From the NCBI GenBank assembly GCA_934546725.1, contig CAKTED010000019.1, forward strand, positions 1 to 12,124: 12,124 nucleotides of DNA. Reading direction: 5' to 3'. A program made the position numbers and the translations under genes. A model generated the notes under the pieces. The model saw only the letters and a program-made list of their open reading frames with translations. It had not been told where the DNA came from and made no database searches. This document shows, piece by piece, positions 6,005 to 12,124 of this stretch (the stretch's first letter is position 1; each line of letters begins with the position of its first letter). The DNA is from an uncultured Oscillospiraceae bacterium. Its GTDB lineage: Bacteria > Bacillota > Clostridia > Oscillospirales > Oscillospiraceae.

Positions 6005-6059
6005 GTGGACGCGGAGGCCCAAACTTTCCGTCATTCAGAGGGCGAAGCCCCCATGGAGG
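6005..6059 (+). repeat. interspersed hairpin repeat, copy 2
   Basis: Starts GTGGACGCGGAGGCCC, passes CCGTCATTCAGAG and ends CCCCCATGGAGG. The core hairpin is GGGC (6040-6043), loop GAA, GCCC (6047-6050). The GGAAT segment present in other copies is missing, so it is slightly shortened. Confidence 0.75.
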
Positions 6060-6060
6060 C

Positions 6061-6138
6061 GCAGAGCAGTCCGTCATCGTTCCCTCCATCAACCATCCAG
6101 GGGATTCTTCGGTCGCCTCCGGCTCCCTCTGAATGACG
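6061..6138 (-). repeat. interspersed repeat, opposite orientation, copy 3
   Basis: Read on the minus strand: CGTCATTCAGAGGG, hairpin GGGAGCC/GGCGACC (plus 6111-6117 and 6121-6127) with loop GGA, then GAAGAATCCCC. The stem has tandem G-A mismatches flanked by Watson-Crick pairs. Together with copy 2 it forms a 110-bp unit bounded by the perfect 14-bp inverted repeat CGTCATTCAGAGGG at 6029-6042 and 6125-6138. Its outer half (6061-6108) is duplicated at 6463-6510. Confidence 0.7.
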
Positions 6139-6200
6139 TTCAGGAGCAGAGGTGCGCAGCAGGGTGCGGCGGTAAACAGTAGCACCCTGCACCCTGGTCC

Positions 6201-6269
6201 GTGGACGCGGAGGCCCAAATTTCCCGTCATTCAGAGCCCACGCAGTGGGCGTGGAATCCCCCATGGAGG
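6201..6269 (+). repeat. interspersed hairpin repeat, copy 4
   Basis: A full copy: GTGGACGCGGAGGCCC, AAATTTCCCGTCATTCAGA, hairpin GCCCAC (6236-6241), loop GCA, GTGGGC (6245-6250), then GTGGAATCCCCCATGGAGG. It is nearly identical outside the hairpin to 9469-9540 and, for the first 50 bases, to 12047-12124. Confidence 0.8.
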
Positions 6270-6287
6270 GCAGGGGAGTACGACACC

Positions 6288-6358
6288 GTGGACGCGGAAA
6301 GCCACCACTTCCGTCATCCTCGCGCCATCCCCCGCCTCGGACGCGAACCCGGCGCAGC
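6288..6358 (+). repeat. degenerate interspersed repeat, copy 5
   Basis: Begins GTGGACGCGGAAAGCC and CCGTCATCCTCGCGC like the other copies, but the expected GCGGGGATCC is replaced by about 25 unrelated bases. The sequence GCGCAGCGG then resumes (6351-6359). It looks like a copy broken by a small insertion or rearrangement. The right end is approximate. Confidence 0.5.
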
Positions 6359-6462
6359 GGATCGCGGCCGAAAAGGAGGAGCAAGGGAGTGGGCAAAGCT
6401 TTCGCCGTCAGGCGGAAGCTGAGCTTAACGGACTTTGCGACGACGCAATCTCCCATTCAGGG

Positions 6463-6531
6463 GCAGAGCAGTCCGTCATCGTTCCCCCGGCAGAACCATC
6501 CAGGGGATTCCCGCGCGAAGCGCGAGAATGA
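6463..6531 (-). repeat. interspersed repeat, opposite orientation, copy 6
   Basis: Shares a 24-bp identical block (6463-6486 versus 6061-6084) and a 17-bp block AACCATCCAGGGGATTC (6494-6510 versus 6091-6107) with copy 3. The hairpin is different: CGCGC (6512-6516), loop GAA, GCGCG (6520-6524), followed by AGAATGAC. Confidence 0.7.
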
Positions 6532-6574
6532 CACCCCAACAGCGGACGCGAGCACCCCCCGCTGCGTCATCATA

Positions 6575-7642
6575 TCACCCGTGCCAGGCGTAATACTTCG
6601 CAAGCAGCGCCTCGGCCGCGCTCTTCGTGCTCACGCCGAGCTTTCCGTAGGAGTAGCGCAGCATGAGCGGCGCATCCTCGCCGTACCGTTCATAAAGCGC
6701 CGCAAACCAGCGCTCCGAACCCGGCGCGGCCTCCGTATCATCGCTCTTCAGCCCCGCAATGTACTCCCTCGCCTGCTCGCGGCTCATCCCCATTGCCGAA
6801 AGCTGCGCCGAGTTCGGCATGAGCCCCTTCTTCAGCATGGCCTCGCCGAGCGCCGCAAGCGTCTTCGTCCCCTCGGCCGTCGGCGTGCCGGAGGCGGTGT
6901 AGCCGCTGAGCTTTGCGGCGGAAAGCTCATATTCCGCCTGCTGCTGCGCGATCTTCGCTTCAAGCTCCCGCTCGTCCAGCTCGTGCTGCTCAGACCATTT
7001 CCACAGCTGGGCAATGCTCGAAAGCCGCTCCTGCGCCAGGTCGAGCAGCCGCTCCGCCTTCTCGTACTCCCCGTCCGCCTGAAGCGCCGCTATCTTCGCC
7101 GCCGTATCCGCCGCAAGCTCCGTCTGCGCGCGCGATATCGCCGCGCGGCTGCGCGCCGCCGTGCTCTGTATGCTGTCGTACTGCGCGCGTCCAATGCCGC
7201 CGTCGTCTCCTCTCAGCTCGGCGTAAAGCGCGGAATTATCAAGTGCCTGCGCCTCGTCAATGTCCACCGCCCGGCGCTGCGCCTCAAATTCGGCGTCCGC
7301 CTCCGCCTGCGCGTTCCGCGCCTCCAGCACGGCGGCGTTCGTCGCGGCGTCAACGGCCCTTTCGGCGCGTTTGCCCGCGTCGGCATACCCGTCATTGATC
7401 TGCGCCGTCACCTCCGAAGCCGTCGCGCCCGCGCCCGAAGCACCGGCAGCGGATGAAGCACCGCCCGAGGGCAGCGGAACGTCGGAGGCGGCGTCGATCG
7501 TGCCCGTGGCCTGCGCCGCCTGCTGCTTTTTCATCTCCATCGCCGCCACCTCAAGGTGGTGCCTGCGCTCCCGCTCCGTCCACTGCGGCGTATCCTTCGC
7601 CGAGCTGCCGTAGGTCTCCCGAAGTCTCTGCAAAATGTTCAT
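6575..7642 (-). CDS. phage coiled-coil structural protein, unidentified
   Basis: A 355-aa protein rich in Ala, Glu and Gln, with long helical and probably coiled-coil stretches at about 80-245. Examples are EAQRRAVDIDEAQALDNSAL, SRAQTELAADTAAKIAAL and EKAERLLDLAQERLSS. Residues 46-76 are a Gly/Ala/Ser-rich linker. A short C-terminal part (MSREQAREYIAGLKS, then YYAWHG) may be a separate domain. No signal peptide, membrane span or catalytic motif is seen. The composition is like internal virion (ejection) or scaffold-like phage proteins, but the exact role is not recognised. ATG 7642 has GGAGG (7656-7652) immediately after the stop of the gene upstream (15-bp gap), so the two are co-translated. 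The stop lies beside a repeat remnant. Confidence 0.75.
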   Translation of the reverse strand: MNILQRLRETYGSSAKDTPQWTERERRHHLEVAAMEMKKQQAAQATGTIDAASDVPLPSGGASSAAGASGAGATASEVTAQINDGYADAGKRAERAVDAATNAAVLEARNAQAEADAEFEAQRRAVDIDEAQALDNSALYAELRGDDGGIGRAQYDSIQSTAARSRAAISRAQTELAADTAAKIAALQADGEYEKAERLLDLAQERLSSIAQLWKWSEQHELDERELEAKIAQQQAEYELSAAKLSGYTASGTPTAEGTKTLAALGEAMLKKGLMPNSAQLSAMGMSREQAREYIAGLKSDDTEAAPGSERWFAALYERYGEDAPLMLRYSYGKLGVSTKSAAEALLAKYYAWHG

Positions 7643-7657
7643 CCTGCTCCCCCTCCG

Positions 7658-9346
7658 TTATTCCACCGCGCATACGGGCGCAAAGCCCGAGGTATCAAGC
7701 ACGGCGGATACCTTCCGCGCCGCGCTGCTCTGCGCTGACGGCGTGTACGGTACCATGCCCCAGACGGCTCTGAGCAGGCAGTCAAAAAGATGCCACTCGC
7801 CGCCGCTTTTTACAACGAAATACCGCTCCGGCGCGGGCTGAAGCGCGTATCCCTCGGGCGCGGCATCCCCCGCGCAGCAGATGCGGCGGCTGCTCATGTC
7901 CGAAACGTTCACGATGCAGCGCCCGACGGGCAGATACTTCCCACCCCACAGCCCGCCGAGCGGCGCGCCGTTGAAGAAGCACAGCTCCGTCGAAAGCTCC
8001 TCCGGCAGCTGGAACGTCTCCTCAATGTCCATCGAATCCGCGCCGAGCCGGTAAAGCGTCTTACCGTAAACGCAGTATACGCCGCTTTCGTCCCCGGCGG
8101 CTATGCTCGCCCCGCCGATGCTCTCGCCGCCCACCGTCAGCACCGGCACGGCCGAGGAGCCGGAGGTCGTGATCGTACATTTCGCGGGCCGGTACCCCTG
8201 CGCCGTGCTTATGATGAAGTAGCAGTTGCCGCCGGAAAGGCGCACCGCCCCCTGCGCGTATGCCCCCGCGAGGCCGGTGGCAAATTCCGAGCTTGCGCTC
8301 ATAACGTCCGGCGCGTAAACCTTCAGCTTCGACTCGTCCGCGCCGTATTTGAGCATGACGAAAAGCTGCTCCCCGTAAACGTTCAGCACCGCGTCGTAAG
8401 TAGAGCCCTGCTCGTAGGCCCGCGTGAGCTTCGTTATGAGCGGCGCGCCCGCGGCGTCGCTCTCCACATCGCGGCGCTCAAAGTAAATGTACCCGCCCTC
8501 GTAAAATACGGCGCAGATAACTCCGCCAAGGCGCGCGCAGCCGCGATAGCCGTAGTTGCTGCCGGAGCAGAGCTTCGCGCTCGCCCCGCTTATGAGGCTG
8601 ATGAGGTAGTATTCCACCCCCGCCTTCACGATCATGTATTCGCCCGCCGCGTCGAGCCACAGAATGCTGTACGATGCGCTGGCCGACGCCGTGGCGGACA
8701 TCACCTCGCCCGTAAGCGTAACTGCGGAGCATTTCGCGCTCAGAACGTCCACGCTCTTCAGCTGCACCCCGTCATCGCCGAACGTAAGCCCCCACAGCTT
8801 CCCGTTTATGAAAACGCGGTTGGACGTGTATGTCCCTAGAACCGCCTCCGCGCCCTTGAGCGGCGCGCACATCGCCGCGAACGGGTATTCGCGCACGATC
8901 TCGCCCGCAACGACGCCGTCCGCCGCAATGGCGTTCTCAATGCTCGTCACCCGCCCCGAAAGCGCGGAAACGCCCAGCGCCGCGATAAGCTCGTTCACCT
9001 GCTCCTTTGAATAGTAGCCGCCGAGAACGTCGCCCTCAAGCGCCGCCGCAACAAGCTGCGCCAGCGTCCCGCCGTCCAGCGCGATGTTCCCCGCCAGTGA
9101 GCTTATCGCCGCCGCCAGCTCGTTTATGAGCGCCTGAACGTTCTCACCCTGCATGCCGCCCGGCGAACGCGCGCCTATCTCTTCCGCTCCGGACTGGGAC
9201 TCCAGCCTGTCCACCGCCGCGTTGAAAGCGTCGCGCGCCTCGTCGTGCAGCAGCTGCATGTCCTGCCGCACCTGCTCCTCGCTGTCCTCATACGTCGGAA
9301 AATCGCTCTTTTTCGTCCAGCTTTTTGAAAAAACAAGCTTCTGCAT
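7658..9346 (-). CDS. phage tail fibre-like or receptor-binding protein, hypothetical
   Basis: A 562-aa protein. The N-terminal segment (MQKLVFSKSWTKKSDFPTYE, then DSEEQVRQDMQLLHDEARDAFN) resembles a conserved module at the start of tail-associated proteins in Firmicutes prophages, probably an anchoring domain; this is recalled, not searched. Residues ~65-145 contain helical Ala-rich repeats (VQALINELAAAISSLAG). From ~150 to the end the sequence is beta-rich, with many Gly/Tyr/Ser turns and no catalytic motif, as expected of a beta-propeller or fibre domain. ATG 9346 is chosen because AAAGGGTG precedes it. An open frame continues upstream to 9499, but it runs through repeats 9391-9450 and 9469-9499 and has no ribosome binding site. 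The next gene starts 15 bp after its TAA. Confidence 0.7.
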   Translation of the reverse strand: MQKLVFSKSWTKKSDFPTYEDSEEQVRQDMQLLHDEARDAFNAAVDRLESQSGAEEIGARSPGGMQGENVQALINELAAAISSLAGNIALDGGTLAQLVAAALEGDVLGGYYSKEQVNELIAALGVSALSGRVTSIENAIAADGVVAGEIVREYPFAAMCAPLKGAEAVLGTYTSNRVFINGKLWGLTFGDDGVQLKSVDVLSAKCSAVTLTGEVMSATASASASYSILWLDAAGEYMIVKAGVEYYLISLISGASAKLCSGSNYGYRGCARLGGVICAVFYEGGYIYFERRDVESDAAGAPLITKLTRAYEQGSTYDAVLNVYGEQLFVMLKYGADESKLKVYAPDVMSASSEFATGLAGAYAQGAVRLSGGNCYFIISTAQGYRPAKCTITTSGSSAVPVLTVGGESIGGASIAAGDESGVYCVYGKTLYRLGADSMDIEETFQLPEELSTELCFFNGAPLGGLWGGKYLPVGRCIVNVSDMSSRRICCAGDAAPEGYALQPAPERYFVVKSGGEWHLFDCLLRAVWGMVPYTPSAQSSAARKVSAVLDTSGFAPVCAVE

Positions 9347-9390
9347 TTTTTCACCCTTTCTGATTATTAAATAATGTATCCTCCCACCCC

Positions 9391-9450
9391 GCGGACGCTT
9401 TGCCCCATCCCCCTCCGTCATCCTCGCGAAGCGGGGATCCCATACGGAGG
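9391..9450 (+). repeat. interspersed hairpin repeat, copy 7
   Basis: GCGGACGC, then CCTCCGTCATCCTCGC, loop GAA, GCGGGGATCCCATACGGAGG. The stem ATCCTCGC/GCGGGGAT (9420-9427/9431-9438) has 8 pairs with one wobble. It is the plus-strand counterpart of 1098-1160, which differs in the loop (GCA) and a few flanking bases. Confidence 0.8.
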
Positions 9451-9468
9451 TGCACAGCACCCCATCCC

Positions 9469-9540
9469 GTGGACGCGGAAACACAAAATTCTCAGTCATT
9501 CAGAGGGGTGCGAAGCACCCCGTGGAATCCCCCATGGAGG
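9469..9540 (+). repeat. interspersed hairpin repeat, copy 8
   Basis: GTGGACGCGGAAACACAAAA, TCAGTCATTCAGA, hairpin GGGGTGC (9505-9511), loop GAA, GCACCCC (9515-9521), then GTGGAATCCCCCATGGAGG. The 7-bp stem is perfect and unrelated in sequence to the stem of copy 4, although the flanks match. Confidence 0.8.
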
Positions 9541-9575
9541 CGCACACGCCCCAACAGTGGACGTGCAAGCCCCCG

Positions 9576-11372
9576 TCACCGTTCCTCCCCGCGCAGGCGG
9601 AAGAAGACCCGCGCCGAGAGCACGCTCATGTCCTGCCCCGGCTCGCCGTTAAAAAGCCGCATGGAAAAATTGCGCACATGGCGGCACCCGGGTCGGCGCA
9701 CGGCGCTTTTCGACCATCGCATGCAGCCGAGCATGCGGTAGCCGAGATTTCGCGGCGAAAGCCGCCACGAGCAGGCCCGGATCGGAACGGGATCGCGCCG
9801 CCGCTCATAATCGCTGATGTACTCAAGGTTCAGAACGCAGTCCGTCGTGGACGAAACGGTCAAAATCACCTTTTCCACATCCTTGAGCCGCTCGTACCCG
9901 CCCATGGACAGCGCCGCGAAGCGAAATTCCCGCTCAATGCCCGCTCCGAAGTCCGTAAAGCCGTCGTAAAAACGGCATATCCGCCCGTCCGGCGTAATGA
10001 ACCATATGTCCCGCCCGTCGCGCACGAAGGCCGCCGCGTGAACGTTCGTCAGCAAAAACCAGCTCGGCTTCGCCGCCGTGCTCACGGAGTAGTCCCAGAG
10101 GTAAATGTTCCCGTTCGCGGCCAGCCAGTAGCGCGCGCCGTCGTCCATGGAGGCGCAGACCCCCGCCGCCGCGTCGGCAAGCAGTCCCCCGCGCAGCTCC
10201 CCGCCGTCCACGTTCCGGCTCAGGTGCTGCAAATTGTTCTCCAGCGCGGCAGAGCTGTCCAGAAGACGGTAAACGCCCGCCTTTTTCGAGCAGAAAACGA
10301 GGTTGTTTTCCACCAGGCGTATGCTCCCCGGCATGTCGCAGCCGAGCGAATCGTTTATCTGCGCGAACGGCAGCTGAATGTACTCCCTGCCGTCTATCTC
10401 CGTCAGCGAAAGCGCCGCGCGCCCCACGCCGGTTGCCGTGAATATCGCCAGCATCCCCTGCTGGCGGCCAAAGCCCGTGATCTCGCCGCCGCAGAGATTG
10501 TACTGCGGCATGGGAAAGTAGCCCGCGTCCATCGCCGCGTGGTTGCCGTTCCAGAAGTATGCGTCCGGCTGCTCCCCGGCCCCGGCCATGACTATGCATA
10601 TCTTCGTCCCGCCGCCGAAAACGCAGGCAAAGCGGCAGTCCATAACGCTTTTGTACGCCTCCTCGTTTTCAAGCAGGTACGTTATGCGCACGCCCCCCTG
10701 CTGCGCCGCCGTGCCGAGCGTAACAACGCTCTCCCCGTCGTAGGAAAAATCCGCCGTTGCCGCGCCGTCCACCTCCACGCGCTCAATGCTCGCGCCCGTG
10801 ACCGGCAGGTGATACTCCGTCGTGTCCTTCGCAGCGGCGTACCATACGGTCTTCAGCCCCGTCAGGCGGTTCTCCGGCTGATAAGCGTCTCCCGCGCCCG
10901 TCGCCGGGTCCGCGTTTATCAGCGTCACGGGGATGTACGGCTCAACGTCCCCGGCGCTCAGCCCCTCCCCGTCTCGCACGATCCTGACGTAAGCGCCCGG
11001 GTTTTTGTAGTACAGCGCTCCGCCGTAAAGGAAAAACGTCCCCGCCGTTTCCGCCAGTCCGCTGTAAAGGCTTTCCGCCTCGCCCGTCTCCGGCTCGAGC
11101 GCGTATATCGCGTCCCCCGCGTGAAATATCGCCCGCCCCTCAAAAAGCCGCTCATACGCCGCCAGCCCGGTTTTCCCCGTTTCGTGAACGAGTCTCTGCC
11201 CGCGCCGCGAGGCAAGCGCGCCGTCGCGCCAGATCAGGTTTTTCATGGCGGGCGACTGGTTCGCCGCCAGCCGCCCCTCCTCGTCAAAAATGTTCAGCCC
11301 GCCGTCGAGCCTGTCAAGCTCAATGTATCTCAACGCCGCCTGCGACGGCAGCCGCGAAAGACTAACCCTCAT
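9576..11372 (-). CDS. phage neck/stabilisation protein (P22 gp10- or T7 gp12-like), probable
   Basis: A 598-aa beta-rich protein. The opening ELDRLDGGLN (residues 18-27) followed by NQSPAMKNLIWRDGALASRR (39-58) is the start typical of podovirus tail-neck proteins (P22 gp10 or T7 tail tube B type), which form a propeller-like ring below the portal. Repeated blade-like segments follow, such as AIFHAGDAIYALEPETGEAE, GNIYLWDYSV and DIWFITPDGRICRFYDGF. No enzymatic motif is seen. ATG 11372 is chosen because GGAGG lies eight bases upstream, and it overlaps the preceding gene by 11 bp. A start at 11393 lacks a ribosome binding site. The stop codon sits in sequence resembling the repeat family. The family call is from pattern memory, not a search. 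Confidence 0.7.
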   Translation of the reverse strand: MRVSLSRLPSQAALRYIELDRLDGGLNIFDEEGRLAANQSPAMKNLIWRDGALASRRGQRLVHETGKTGLAAYERLFEGRAIFHAGDAIYALEPETGEAESLYSGLAETAGTFFLYGGALYYKNPGAYVRIVRDGEGLSAGDVEPYIPVTLINADPATGAGDAYQPENRLTGLKTVWYAAAKDTTEYHLPVTGASIERVEVDGAATADFSYDGESVVTLGTAAQQGGVRITYLLENEEAYKSVMDCRFACVFGGGTKICIVMAGAGEQPDAYFWNGNHAAMDAGYFPMPQYNLCGGEITGFGRQQGMLAIFTATGVGRAALSLTEIDGREYIQLPFAQINDSLGCDMPGSIRLVENNLVFCSKKAGVYRLLDSSAALENNLQHLSRNVDGGELRGGLLADAAAGVCASMDDGARYWLAANGNIYLWDYSVSTAAKPSWFLLTNVHAAAFVRDGRDIWFITPDGRICRFYDGFTDFGAGIEREFRFAALSMGGYERLKDVEKVILTVSSTTDCVLNLEYISDYERRRDPVPIRACSWRLSPRNLGYRMLGCMRWSKSAVRRPGCRHVRNFSMRLFNGEPGQDMSVLSARVFFRLRGEER

Positions 11373-11982
11373 AGCCAGAGCCTCCGTAAGCATCCGCCAC
11401 GGAATATCGCTCCGCCCGCGCCGGAAGCTTCAGCCGTTCAAGACGCGCCTCAAACTCGTTGAGCAGCGCGGCGTAGGCAAAGCTGTCGTCGTGCATGGCC
11501 AGGTGCGCCGCGGCGTAGTACGGCAGCAGCGCGTGCGTCTCCGGCGCGTTGTCCGCCTCCGCGTCCTCGTCCGGCCCGGGGCCGAAAAGACGCGGATAGC
11601 GGCAGTATTCAAGCGTAACGTCGCCAAAAAGCCCCTCCGGCACAAGCAGCGCCGAGCCGCCGACCATGTGGTATTCGTGGCTGCGGGAAAATTCCCCGTC
11701 GCGTATCACGATAAGCCCGCGCCCCGAAAGGCGGAAAAGGTCCTGCGGCAGCTCGAACCTCAGCCATCCGCCGACCCTCTCGCCAAGGTAGCTCTTCAGC
11801 TCGAAAAGCTCCGTTATCGGCCTTACGGTCGTGGCTATCAGCAGCTGCCCGTCGTCCGCCGCCATCGGCAGCCTGTTCAGATAGTCCGCCTGCTCGTTGT
11901 AGCTCTCGCTTATTTTCTCCCCCGCCATGCTGTATCTGTTCATCAGCCGCAGTGTATCATCCCGTATCTGCCCGTATGTCAT
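11362..11982 (-). CDS. phage head-tail adaptor-like protein, probable
   Basis: A 206-aa protein with no signal or membrane segment. The N-terminus TYGQIRDDTLRLMNRYSMAG plus YNEQADYLNRLPMAADDGQ is helical. The middle is beta-rich (WLRFELPQDLFRLSGRGLIV, SALLVPEGLFGDVTLEYCRY). The C-terminal ALLPYYAAAHLAMHDDSFAY plus ALLNEFEARLERL recalls the 'PYYxAAHLxxxDD...L...F...L' helix of connector/adaptor proteins (P22 gp4, T7 gp11 or gp6-like). Its position directly before a gp10/gp12-like gene fits an adaptor that joins portal and tail. ATG 11982 is chosen because GGAGG stands seven bases upstream; the frame is open to 12078, but only through repeat sequence. TAG overlaps the next gene's start by 11 bp. 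Confidence 0.65.
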   Translation of the reverse strand: MTYGQIRDDTLRLMNRYSMAGEKISESYNEQADYLNRLPMAADDGQLLIATTVRPITELFELKSYLGERVGGWLRFELPQDLFRLSGRGLIVIRDGEFSRSHEYHMVGGSALLVPEGLFGDVTLEYCRYPRLFGPGPDEDAEADNAPETHALLPYYAAAHLAMHDDSFAYAALLNEFEARLERLKLPARAERYSVADAYGGSGYEG

Positions 11983-12046
11983 TGTCTCTCCTCCTTCATA
12001 TGTCTCCGCCCCTCCCGGCTCCCTCCCGCCGCCCGTGCATGCCCCA

Positions 12047-12124
12047 GTGGACGCAGAAAGCCCAAATTCTGCTGTCATTCAGAGCCCACGCAGTGGGCGA
12101 AGAATCCCCCCGGTGGTTCCTCCC
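12047..12124 (+). repeat. interspersed hairpin repeat, copy 9 (runs off the window edge)
   Basis: GTGGACGCAGAAAGCCCAAA, TGTCATTCAGA, hairpin GCCCAC (12084-12089), loop GCA, GTGGGC (12093-12098), then GAAGAATCCCCC. The hairpin is the same as in copy 4, but the right side reads GAAGAAT instead of GTGGAAT. It lies 65 bp upstream of the adaptor-like gene. Confidence 0.8.

Larger units (their letters stand above)
5940..6574. other. gene-free stretch filled with interspersed repeats
   Basis: No reading frame here has a ribosome binding site or recognisable protein sequence. The longest open frame (minus strand, 6031-6456) merely runs through repeats. The stretch holds repeat copies in both orientations (listed separately) and a 9-bp hairpin GCAGGGTGC/GCACCCTGC (6159-6167/6182-6190). 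It also holds a 10-bp hairpin AGCTTTCGCC/GGCGGAAGCT with one wobble (6397-6406/6411-6420). It separates the phage genes from the regulator gene. Confidence 0.75.
9347..9575. other. gap within the phage module holding two and a half repeat copies
   Basis: This 229-bp gap separates the neck protein from the fibre-like protein. It holds repeat copies at 9391-9450 and 9469-9540 in tandem (about 78-bp period) and a partial one from 9557. Between them a small hairpin GGTGC-ACA-GCACC lies at 9449-9461. Next to the downstream gene an AT-rich patch carries the 13-bp palindrome ATTATTAAATAAT (9363-9375). That patch could hold a promoter or binding site, but no convincing -35/-10 pair is seen. Confidence 0.65.

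Noticed and set aside
6031..6456. 141-codon minus-strand frame in the gene-free stretch
   Set aside because: It consists of repeat sequence read through in one frame and has no ribosome binding site.
5940..6574. CRISPR array
   Set aside because: The repeats are imperfect, in both orientations, irregularly spaced and not separated by unique spacers of fixed length. No cas gene is present.
6245..7456. 403-codon plus-strand frame
   Set aside because: It starts in the repeat cluster and then runs antisense to the coiled-coil gene. It is Arg-rich shadow sequence without an initiation signal.
9347..9499. 51-codon upstream extension of the fibre-like protein
   Set aside because: It translates repeat copies 7 and part of 8. 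The start at 9346 has a ribosome binding site and begins a recognisable N-terminal module.
9450..11462. 670-codon open frame on the plus strand opposite the neck protein
   Set aside because: The translation is Arg/Pro/Ala-rich and unstructured, it starts inside a repeat, and the minus frame has good starts and a recognisable layout.
6575..11982. complete prophage, tailocin or gene transfer agent
   Set aside because: Only four structural genes are visible. No capsid, portal, terminase, lysis, sheath or integrase gene is in the window, so none of these can be claimed.

Overview
The window reads as a chromosomal segment of a GC-rich, low-branching Gram-positive bacterium, most likely a gut-type member of the Clostridia. 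The evidence is the Firmicutes-style rpmH-rnpA-yidD-yidC-jag gene order, a five-helix YidC without a lipoprotein signal, a Cys-rich Mrp and strong AGGAGG-type ribosome binding sites. The species cannot be named from the sequence.

Left edge (1-1065, plus strand): the 3' end of a MATE-type efflux transporter overlaps, through ATGA, a complete ROK-family sugar kinase of the AlsK type. A 205-bp gap then holds one inverted copy of an interspersed repeat and the terminator of the convergent operon.

Centre (1271-5305, minus strand): a tight housekeeping operon runs rpmH > rnpA > yidD > yidC > jag > acpP > mrp. It combines a ribosomal protein, the RNase P protein, the YidC/YidD membrane insertion pair and the KH/R3H RNA-binding protein Jag. 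After jag come an acyl carrier protein and an Fe-S carrier ATPase, where mnmE/mnmG would be usual in Firmicutes. Good promoter hexamers lie at 5436-5465, followed by a leader of about 120 nt that can fold into two hairpins. Further hairpins lie between yidD and yidC and between acpP and mrp. No dnaA or DnaA-box cluster is visible.

5502-5885 (minus): a short DtxR/MntR-family metalloregulator with its own promoter. Its metal site looks like that of DtxR/IdeR (Met, Cys) rather than MntR (Asp, Glu).

5940-6574: no credible gene. This stretch is a cluster of interspersed repeats in both orientations.

Right half (6575-11982, minus): four genes of a phage structural module. In transcription order these are a likely head-tail adaptor (206 aa), a probable gp10/tail-tube-B-like neck protein (598 aa), a tail-fibre-like protein with a conserved N-terminus (562 aa) and an Ala/Gln/Glu-rich coiled-coil protein (355 aa). 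No capsid, portal, terminase or integrase is in view.

The most striking non-genic signal is the repeat family. At least eight copies share GTCATTC/GTCATCC and GAATCCCC/GGATCCC flanks around a small hairpin. The stem sequence differs from copy to copy but stays paired, and the loop is always a GNA triplet closed by C-G. Copies sit in nearly every non-operonic gap, including those inside and around the phage module.
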